Shown piece after piece: positions 57,312 through 64,000 of a stretch of 64,000 bases of DNA. The position numbers and the translations under genes were made by a program. The stretch lies in assembly GCF_003987215.1 (NCBI RefSeq), contig NZ_PIPW01000001.1, positions 992,001-1,056,000 of the forward strand, written 5' to 3'. The DNA comes from Pseudidiomarina halophila. GTDB taxonomy: Bacteria > Pseudomonadota > Gammaproteobacteria > Enterobacterales > Alteromonadaceae. Positions within the stretch are counted from its first letter, which is position 1. Each line of letters begins with the position of its first letter. The notes below the pieces were generated by a model that was not told the DNA's origin, did not search any database, and saw only the letters and a list, made by a program, of their open reading frames with translations.

Positions 57312-60206
57312 ATGCCCATAGTGTACACAAAAGTAATTGCGGGAATTATAGCGGTAATTTTTTCTATTACAGCGGGTGCCACAGAACCTGAAGCGCCGCC
57401 CCTGAGCGATCGTGCGATGCGAGTCTGGACCACTACCGACGGTCTGCCTCATAATTCGGTCAACCACATCACCCAGGATAGTCTGGGGTATCTTTGGATA
57501 GCCAGCTGGGAAGGACCAGTTCGCTTTAATGGCCGTAGTTTTGAACTGTTCTCACAAGCCACAGGGCTGCCCGACCCAGGCTCGCTCTACGTCGCAGAAA
57601 ATCCTTTTACTAAGCACCTTGTTTCAACCGGAACACGAGGCGGTGTAAGCTATTTTGAAAGCTCGCCAACCGGCGGGCGGTGGCTGCCGCAACCACGTGT
57701 CTTTGACCGCGTCGATTACGCACTCTTTACTTCCCCCAACTGTACCTGGTACGCCACCATCAATACTGGCGTCATTCGTGAGTGTGACGGCATTCGGACC
57801 CAATATGCAGAACCGGAGGGGTTGCCCAGCGCTGCAGTATTGGAGCTGGAACAAGACCTGCAGGGCAGAGTTTGGGTCGGCACGGACGAAGGCGCAGCCT
57901 ACTACGACGCAGAACTTGATGCGTTTCGTACCCTTGAAGAACTCCCCAACGGTTATAGTTTTGGTATTGTCGCGACACCCGACAACCACATCTATGTGAG
58001 TATTGACCGCGAGATTTTTGTAATCGACCCGGCCCAGCTCAGCGTCGAAAAATGGCCGACACTTTATCCCAGCACCATCACCGAACTCTATCAGGCTCCG
58101 GATGAGACCTTTTGGGTTGGTACGCATGAACACGGACTGACGACCTTGACTTCTGCCAAACCACAAATGATGTCGGTCACAAATGGCCTGCCCAATAATC
58201 ATATTCTGAGTATTTTTATGGATCGGGAGAATACCCTCTGGGTGGGCACGCACCGTGGTCTGGTTCAGTTTCGGCAAGCGCAATTTCATAGCCACCGTGC
58301 CGAAGATGGCTTGGGGTATGACTATGTTCGTGCCATCGCCCAAACTGCTGATGGCGCTATCCTGGTCGGCGGCCTGGGCGGGGTTAAACAGATTCGAAAC
58401 GAAACTGTGCTACCGCTGGGGACAACCAGTAAAGTTAGCAGCGAGAGTATTCTGAGCTTTGCCATCGACCGCGACGAACGCCTGTATATAGGTACCTTTA
58501 CCAATGGTCTCTATATCATCGAGAACGGCAAACAAATCGCTCATTATAATGAAATGAATGGATTTCCCGGCAACGACGTTCGGGGTTTGCTACTGGCCAG
58601 CGACGGCTATTTGTATGCCGCGACTTCCGGTGGTGTACTACGCAGCAAGATCAATGCCGATGGCACCCTCCAGCGTCCCAGCTTTTTTGGTGCCGATGAC
58701 GGCCTGCCAGATGAGATTATTTATGCCATCCATGAAACTCGCAGCGGTGAGATCCTCATCGGCAGTATGCGCGGCTTATCGCGCCTTATAAATGGCCAAA
58801 TTGAACGTATTGATGTCAGCTCAGTCAGCGATGCTGAGTTTATTTTTGGCTTCCATGAGAATGCCGCACATATTTACGTAGCCTCTGACCGTGGTCTGTT
58901 GGTTTACACCAAGGCTAAGGACACCTGGCAATTATTCGATGACGACAACGGACTGCCCACCATCAAGTTCTTTGACGTAACCCGCGATCACGAAGGCAAC
59001 CTCTGGCTGGGATCGGGGCGCGGCTTAATCTACGTTGCCGCGGATGATTTCGATATTGCATTAAATGATGACGATCCGGCCACCCCATTAGCTCACACCT
59101 TTTATGACAACCATCAGGGCCTGGCCAGTGCGCAAATTAATACCGGTGGCCCGCCCATGTTAGTCGCGAAAAATGGTGACCTTTGGGTTGCAACGTCCCG
59201 CGGCATCGGCCATTACATTCCGGAACAAAGCCAGTTTATCCGCCAGACACCGCCGCAGCCGGTGATTGAACGCGTGACGGCAGATGGCCGGGCTATTTCG
59301 CAGAACACCTACCTTGATGCCAGCACCCGCCGCGTTGAATTCAAGTTCGTTGGTTTAGGTTACCAGTACCCGGAAAGTATTCGCTACCGCGTGCAACTGG
59401 CCGGCTACGATAAGGACTGGGTTGAACCGACCGGCTCCCAGTTGACGGTCTCGTATACGGAACTGCCGCCGCGCGCTTTTATTTTTCAGATACAAGCTGC
59501 TTACCCTAACGGTGAGTGGAGCGATGCAGCAACTTTTACCCTGCACAAACTACCCACCCTGTGGCAGCGTCCAAGTATTTGGGTGGCTGCCGGGCTGGCT
59601 TTAGCGTTGCTGATTGCGGTAGCGCTGCGACTGCGCGTGTACACGATTACCCGCAGCAAAGAACGCTTGCAACGATTAGTGAAAGAACAAACCCAGACGT
59701 TACAACAGCTCGCCCATCAGGACAGTCTTACTAAGCTCGCCAACCGTCGGGCATTTGACGAACTGCTGCGACAAAAAGTGGCACAACACGGCGGACAGCA
59801 GCCGCTGGCGCTTATTTTGATGGACCTCGATTATTTCAAAGAAGTGAACGATCGCTATTTGCACACCACAGGTGATCAGGTGCTTAAACGCGTGGCTCAG
59901 ATTATTAAGGAATCAGCCCGGGAGAGCGATATGATTGCGCGTTGGGGCGGCGAAGAGTTTGCCATATTACTATCGGGCGCTCACGCAGCGAGTCTCGAGG
60001 CAATTTGTGAACGTATTCGAATAGCAATCATGCAAGCAGATCTGCATGACTTAGTTAGCAACTTGTCCATCACCAGTAGTTTCGGCGGCGCGTGCTATGT
60101 GCCAGGAGAAACTGCGGCCAACCTGATCCGTCGCGCTGATAAAGCGCTCTACCGGGCCAAACATGGCGGTCGCAACCGCACTGAAATTGCGCAATCCGAG
60201 GAGTAG
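57312..60206 (+). CDS. Two-component-type beta-propeller sensor with GGDEF output
   Basis: 964 residues. A signal peptide or anchor is followed by repeats of the ligand-sensing propeller (WTTTDGLPHNSVNHI, then several ...DGLP... and ...LWVGT... blades), a Y_Y_Y domain (near 650-735), one transmembrane helix (near 750-773) and a cytoplasmic GGDEF domain with IARWGGEEF (near 878) and I-site RESD. The sensory part would be periplasmic, so an extracellular signal controls cyclic-di-GMP synthesis. The propeller is the same type as in hybrid two-component systems of Bacteroidetes and Alteromonadales. Confidence 0.92.
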   Translation: MPIVYTKVIAGIIAVIFSITAGATEPEAPPLSDRAMRVWTTTDGLPHNSVNHITQDSLGYLWIASWEGPVRFNGRSFELFSQATGLPDPGSLYVAENPFTKHLVSTGTRGGVSYFESSPTGGRWLPQPRVFDRVDYALFTSPNCTWYATINTGVIRECDGIRTQYAEPEGLPSAAVLELEQDLQGRVWVGTDEGAAYYDAELDAFRTLEELPNGYSFGIVATPDNHIYVSIDREIFVIDPAQLSVEKWPTLYPSTITELYQAPDETFWVGTHEHGLTTLTSAKPQMMSVTNGLPNNHILSIFMDRENTLWVGTHRGLVQFRQAQFHSHRAEDGLGYDYVRAIAQTADGAILVGGLGGVKQIRNETVLPLGTTSKVSSESILSFAIDRDERLYIGTFTNGLYIIENGKQIAHYNEMNGFPGNDVRGLLLASDGYLYAATSGGVLRSKINADGTLQRPSFFGADDGLPDEIIYAIHETRSGEILIGSMRGLSRLINGQIERIDVSSVSDAEFIFGFHENAAHIYVASDRGLLVYTKAKDTWQLFDDDNGLPTIKFFDVTRDHEGNLWLGSGRGLIYVAADDFDIALNDDDPATPLAHTFYDNHQGLASAQINTGGPPMLVAKNGDLWVATSRGIGHYIPEQSQFIRQTPPQPVIERVTADGRAISQNTYLDASTRRVEFKFVGLGYQYPESIRYRVQLAGYDKDWVEPTGSQLTVSYTELPPRAFIFQIQAAYPNGEWSDAATFTLHKLPTLWQRPSIWVAAGLALALLIAVALRLRVYTITRSKERLQRLVKEQTQTLQQLAHQDSLTKLANRRAFDELLRQKVAQHGGQQPLALILMDLDYFKEVNDRYLHTTGDQVLKRVAQIIKESARESDMIARWGGEEFAILLSGAHAASLEAICERIRIAIMQADLHDLVSNLSITSSFGGACYVPGETAANLIRRADKALYRAKHGGRNRTEIAQSEE

Positions 60207-60226
60207 CCGCGCATCATGCGGCTGCC

Positions 60227-60724
60227 CTATTCCTGCACAGGTACCATTAACCGAAGCAACTGTGGCTTACCCTGGCGAAACTGAACTACAAACACATCGC
60301 CGTAATCCTGCTCGGTAAGATCTTCTACTTCAATATCCAATGCCCGGACGATGCCAGGCACTGTATTACTGTGCCCTACGACCAACACGTCCTGTTGCGC
60401 GTCCCGCAACTGCGCCGCCAAGTTTTCACCATCCCCGGCACGATAATTCTTAACTTCCAATCCATGCTGCTGTGCCAACGGCGAAACTGTCTGTTCGGTT
60501 CGTTTATAGGGGGTGCTGTAAATGGCCGAGATCTGTACTTTACTAAGCATTTCCGCTAATGCCTGCGCCCGGCGTTGGCCTTTTTCGCTTAACGGCGGGT
60601 CGCTCTCTGCGACCGCTTTCTCGGCATGTCTTACAACGATGATCGAAAAGTCCTGTGCCATGACTGAGCTACTCCCTAAGACTCCAATACATATCAAGGT
60701 TAATACAGTTAACAGGCGACTCAT
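60227..60724 (-). CDS. Periplasmic histidine phosphatase (phosphoglycerate mutase-like)
   Basis: 165 residues with a signal peptide (TVLTLICIGVLGSSSVMAQ) and a SixA-type RHAEK catalytic loop near residue 33. The second His lies in VVGHSN (near 117). Branch-2 members hydrolyse phosphoesters of various substrates; the signal peptide means this one is extracytoplasmic. It is convergent with the propeller-GGDEF gene. The substrate is not known. Confidence 0.85.
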   Translation of the reverse strand: MSRLLTVLTLICIGVLGSSSVMAQDFSIIVVRHAEKAVAESDPPLSEKGQRRAQALAEMLSKVQISAIYSTPYKRTEQTVSPLAQQHGLEVKNYRAGDGENLAAQLRDAQQDVLVVGHSNTVPGIVRALDIEVEDLTEQDYGDVFVVQFRQGKPQLLRLMVPVQE

Positions 60725-60819
60725 AAAAATCCGCTCATTTTTTTAATTGACACCATTTATCGGTGCGCCTAAGGTCTTAATGTTGTTCTACTTTTCTACT
60801 AATAACAAGGATAAAAACT

Positions 60820-61074
60820 ATGGATCATCAAGGTTTCGACAGCTCAAGTACCGTAAGCGTCGGTGAATGGATGCTGACATTATTTCTCACATTCATCCCA
60901 ATTGTGAATCTAATCGCTCTCATCATTTGGGCCTTCTCAAGCGGTACTAAACCCTCAAAATCAAATTGGGCCAAAGCTACGTTATTGTGGATGCTTATTG
61001 CAATAGTACTTGGTTTTGGAATGGCCATGCTTGGTGTTGGCTTCGGCATGATGGGGATGAACAGTTATTCGTAA
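60820..61074 (+). CDS. Small two-span membrane protein before an ABC transporter
   Basis: 84 residues with two hydrophobic segments: [22 protein letters not shown] and [21 protein letters not shown], joined by a lysine-rich cytoplasmic loop ([11 protein letters not shown]). A polar N-terminus precedes. The promoter region upstream contains AAGGAT before ATG. It lies 20 bp before the ABC ATPase gene, so the two are probably co-transcribed. No known function. Confidence 0.7.
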   Translation: MDHQGFDSSSTVSVGEWMLTLFLTFIPIVNLIALIIWAFSSGTKPSKSNWAKATLLWMLIAIVLGFGMAMLGVGFGMMGMNSYS

Positions 61075-61094
61075 CTATAGCCAAGTGTAAATTT

Positions 61095-61802
61095 GTGGCA
61101 GCCCCATTACTGAGCGCCAAGGGAATTACCAAAGTTTACCCCATGGGGGATGTCGAGATTCACGCATTACGCGGTGTCGATCTCGAGCTCATCAGCGGTG
61201 AACTCGTAGTTTTGCTTGGCGCTTCGGGCTCAGGAAAGTCTACTTTATTAAACATCATGGGGGGTCTTGATACCCCAACCTCCGGCGAGTTGTACTACCT
61301 CAAAACCCCACTTCACCAACTAACGCAAAGTCAATTAACGCGTTTTCGTCGTGACCATGTCGGTTTTGTTTTCCAATTCTATAACCTCATTCCAAGCTTA
61401 ACTGCACGGGAAAATGTGGCTATGGTGACTAATATTGCCAGTCATCCAATGTCACCGGAAGAAGCTCTTGAGCGGGTCGGCCTGACCAACCGAATGGATC
61501 ACTTTCCCTCGCAACTGTCTGGCGGCGAACAACAACGGGTAGCAATTGCACGAGCTATTGCGAAACGTCCGGAGATACTTCTTTGCGACGAGCCCACAGG
61601 AGCTCTTGACTCTAGCACCGGAGGCTTAGTTTTAGACGTTCTGCAACAGATCAATAGTGAACTAGGTACAACCACTGCCGTGATTACCCACAACGAAATT
61701 ATTGGCTCAATGGCGGACCGCGTTATTCGATTATCAGATGGTGCAATTACCTCTGATCATCGTAACCTGGAAAAAGCTCCTGCCAGGGACCTCCGCTGGT
61801 GA
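61095..61802 (+). CDS. ABC transporter ATP-binding protein (MacB/LolD-like)
   Basis: 235-residue ATPase. I chose GTG 61095 because the family's beta strand ([21 protein letters not shown]) begins there; the frame runs further upstream inside the small membrane gene. Walker A is [10 protein letters not shown]-loop [14 protein letters not shown], signature [15 protein letters not shown] and Walker [14 protein letters not shown]. Its stop overlaps the permease start (GTGA). It belongs to the family that serves FtsX-type exporters. Confidence 0.92.
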   Translation: MAAPLLSAKGITKVYPMGDVEIHALRGVDLELISGELVVLLGASGSGKSTLLNIMGGLDTPTSGELYYLKTPLHQLTQSQLTRFRRDHVGFVFQFYNLIPSLTARENVAMVTNIASHPMSPEEALERVGLTNRMDHFPSQLSGGEQQRVAIARAIAKRPEILLCDEPTGALDSSTGGLVLDVLQQINSELGTTTAVITHNEIIGSMADRVIRLSDGAITSDHRNLEKAPARDLRW

Positions 61803-64000
61803 ACATCCACACCATTTTGTTCATTAAGCTCTTGCGCGAGTTCTGGCAATCGCGAGCTCAGTTATTCGCAATTGCAATCGTGATTGCCGTCGGTGTCATG
61901 GTGCTTTTGACTATGGTCACATCACGCCAGACACTTGAGCGTTCTCAACGCGAATTTTATCAAGACCATCAGTTCGCTGATATTTTTGTCGATCTGACTC
62001 GAGCGCCAAATTCACTTTTGCCGCGGATCCAGGAATTGCCGGATGTCGCACTTGCAGAAACTCGGGTACAAAGTTCTGCACGTATTTACGTTGATGGCTT
62101 TTACGCCCCCATTCAAGCCCTCCTGCTTTCGCTGCCTGAGCAACGAGAACCGTTATTAAATCAACTGTATCTGTTAAGCGGACGACATGCCCTGGCCCTC
62201 GACGAAGTGGTCATTGCTCGTCCTTTTGCTGAGGCCCATGAGCTCAGTTTAAACGACGAACTGGAAATCGTTCTCAATGGAACGCGCTCGAGCTATCGAG
62301 TCGTTGGTATAGCTCTCTCACCCGAGTTCATTTACCAACTTGGGCCTGCCGACATAATGCCTGATTATGAAAGATATGGCGTTTTCTGGTTAAGCGAAGA
62401 TGCCCTGGCCGGACCGCTAAATATGCTTGGAGCCTTCAATCATGTCAGCCTCAGACTTCAGCAACAGGCCGATATTGAGACCCTCATATTGCAGTTAGAC
62501 ACACTACTTGAGAGCTACGGTGGTCGTGGCGCATACCGTCGGGACGACCAAGCCTCGCATAGCTTTATCAATGAAGAACTCAATCAGCTGCGTATAAATT
62601 CTATTTTCCTACCTACTCTCTTTCTTGGTTCTGCAGCATTTTTGCTTTATATCTTCACCCAACGGCAAATCCATACCCAACGCCAGACCATTGCCATCAT
62701 GAAGGCATTTGGTTACTACCAATGGCAGGTCATGGTTCATTACTTAAGTTTCACCGGACTAATAGTAATGGTTGGCGTCTTCTTAGGTAGCTTGCTCGGT
62801 TATTGGTTAGCGGATCGCATGGTACAGCTTTACAGCTACTACTTTTCTTTTGTCAGCTTAAAAGCAAAGATTCAACCCTCAACCCTGGCAATAGCTTTTC
62901 TTGTCACGCTGTCCGCAGGATTATTGGGCACAGCTTATGGTGTTTATAACGCGGTTAAAATTCCCCCAGCTCAAGCCATGCGCCCGCCGAATCCAACAGC
63001 TTTTCATAGCAGTCGATTTTCGCGTCTTCTTTCCATTAGCTGGTTGAGTCAAGGGGCACGTATTATTCTTCGCAATCTATCGCGATATCCCTTGCGGACC
63101 TTTTCTTCAATCTCGGGGGTCGCTCTTTCCGGTGGGCTCTTAATGTTTGGTAGTTATCAGTTCAGCGCCATAAACGAGATACTGAATCGCAATTATCAAA
63201 TTGAAAATCAAATGGATTTAGTGATCCATTTTGCTCAAATCACCGATGCAGATGGCCTGCACTCATTAGCTGCACTACCTGGGGTGGGCTATCTCGAGGG
63301 CGTCCGGAGCGTGCCGATCCGATTACACCACGGACGCAGAGTGGAAAGCACGGTGCTGACTGGTTTCAGTCCCAACAGCGAGCTACGCAACCTGGCTGGT
63401 CTGGAGCGTCTGCCTGATCACGGATTGGTCATCACCGACCATTTAGCCCGTAAACTTGGTATCGAGCCCGGGATGACCATTGAGACGGAAGTTATTGCAG
63501 AGCGCCGTATCACTTTTGATCTACCTGTGGTTGCGGTCTCAGCTGAAGCGATTGGGATTGGTGCCTACATGGCGCTTCCGGCATTAAATGAGATGCTACT
63601 CGAAGGAGGAACTCTCACGGGCGCCTGGCTATTGATAGACGATGAGCAACAAACAGAACTCTACAATGCCCTTAATGATATGCCGAGAATTGCAGGTTAC
63701 ACTCACCTGCGCGAGGCGGAACGAAAGCTAAGTGCCTATATTGATGCCACAGTGCTCGCGGCAATGGGAATTATTTTCTTACTTGCAGGCTCCATGACCT
63801 TCGCTATGGTCTATAACAACGCACGAATCGCCTTAGCTGAGCGCGAGCGTGAATTGGCAACCTTAAGGGTACTTGGTTACAGTCATGGTGAGATTGCGCG
63901 AATTCTTTTTGGTGAACTGATTATAGTGGTTGTCGTAGCTATTCCAGTTGGATGGCTGTTGGGCTCTCTTTTTGCGGTTGCGATGAGTGCCATGATGAGT
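61799..64000 (+). CDS. FtsX-type ABC transporter permease (3' end outside window)
   Basis: GTG at 61799 overlaps the ATPase stop. The frame is open for 734 codons to the end of the window. The sequence has an N-terminal helix ([16 protein letters not shown]), a ~230-residue periplasmic domain, three helices near residues 270-390 with the FtsX coupling pattern ([12 protein letters not shown]), a short linker with a basic helix ([14 protein letters not shown]), a second periplasmic domain, and the last helices with [17 protein letters not shown]. This two-FtsX-domain form is usually followed by an HlyD-type adaptor gene, which would lie beyond the window. The exported substrate is unknown. Confidence 0.88.
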   Translation, partial: MNIHTILFIKLLREFWQSRAQLFAIAIVIAVGVMVLLTMVTSRQTLERSQREFYQDHQFADIFVDLTRAPNSLLPRIQELPDVALAETRVQSSARIYVDGFYAPIQALLLSLPEQREPLLNQLYLLSGRHALALDEVVIARPFAEAHELSLNDELEIVLNGTRSSYRVVGIALSPEFIYQLGPADIMPDYERYGVFWLSEDALAGPLNMLGAFNHVSLRLQQQADIETLILQLDTLLESYGGRGAYRRDDQASHSFINEELNQLRINSIFLPTLFLGSAAFLLYIFTQRQIHTQRQTIAIMKAFGYYQWQVMVHYLSFTGLIVMVGVFLGSLLGYWLADRMVQLYSYYFSFVSLKAKIQPSTLAIAFLVTLSAGLLGTAYGVYNAVKIPPAQAMRPPNPTAFHSSRFSRLLSISWLSQGARIILRNLSRYPLRTFSSISGVALSGGLLMFGSYQFSAINEILNRNYQIENQMDLVIHFAQITDADGLHSLAALPGVGYLEGVRSVPIRLHHGRRVESTVLTGFSPNSELRNLAGLERLPDHGLVITDHLARKLGIEPGMTIETEVIAERRITFDLPVVAVSAEAIGIGAYMALPALNEMLLEGGTLTGAWLLIDDEQQTELYNALNDMPRIAGYTHLREAERKLSAYIDATVLAAMGIIFLLAGSMTFAMVYNNARIALAERERELATLRVLGYSHGEIARILFGELIIVVVVAIPVGWLLGSLFAVAMSAMMS

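Noticed and set aside
60205-60222. AGCCGC-GCATCAT-GCGGCT hairpin at the end of the propeller-GGDEF gene
   Set aside because: A short stem without a following T run; not convincing as a terminator.

Overview
This window is chromosomal DNA of a Gram-negative gammaproteobacterium. The block msbA-lpxK-trm112-like-kdsB, the lolCDE operon next to mfd-csiV, type II citrate synthase, AcnA and repeated GGDEF proteins fit the Alteromonadales. Idiomarinaceae is my best guess, from gene order and protein style only. No rRNA, tRNA, CRISPR array, integrase or intact transposase was recognised.

Layout. 1-8535: end of gltA with its terminator, then an RND efflux operon (lipoprotein adaptor plus two permeases) behind a sigma-54-like promoter. 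8513-18309: lipid A/Kdo genes, comEC, a DUF2062 gene and lolCDE. 18453-27201: mfd-csiV, a MarR regulator with a secreted nuclease lipoprotein, and an ECF sigma / membrane anti-sigma-like / PDZ trio. 27265-29291: an Hsp20 gene with a sigma-32 promoter and possible RNA thermometer, then a lipoprotein alkaline phosphatase. 29313-34445: a five-gene cluster running leftward: anchored periplasmic protein, SSS symporter, a 40-aa membrane peptide, an aspartate-carbamoyltransferase-like enzyme and an asparagine-synthase-like amidotransferase. 34577-40506: folK-like/folM, acnA, a PAS-GGDEF gene and tesB.

40507-47614 is an Rhs polymorphic-toxin island. A Sec-exported Rhs protein is split by a one-base frameshift and ends in a metzincin-type protease domain (HExxHxxGxxH). 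A signal-peptide-bearing candidate immunity protein follows it. Beyond lie an orphan Rhs C-terminal toxin with its own candidate immunity gene and a broken Rhs fragment. A 51-bp diverged copy of the tesB 3' end sits inside the island, so the 1.4-kb orphan block between the two tesB tails looks recombined in.

47768-64000: udk-nupC nucleoside salvage, an M16 peptidase lipoprotein, the glutathione-dependent formaldehyde pair (adhC-fghA), three adjacent cyclic-di-GMP genes, a periplasmic histidine phosphatase, and a MacB-like ABC transporter whose permease runs off the right end.

The items most worth following up are the Rhs metzincin toxin/immunity pair, the tesB-tail scar, and the symporter/carbamoyltransferase/amidotransferase cluster, in which the carbamoyltransferase appears to lack the aspartate-binding residues of PyrB.
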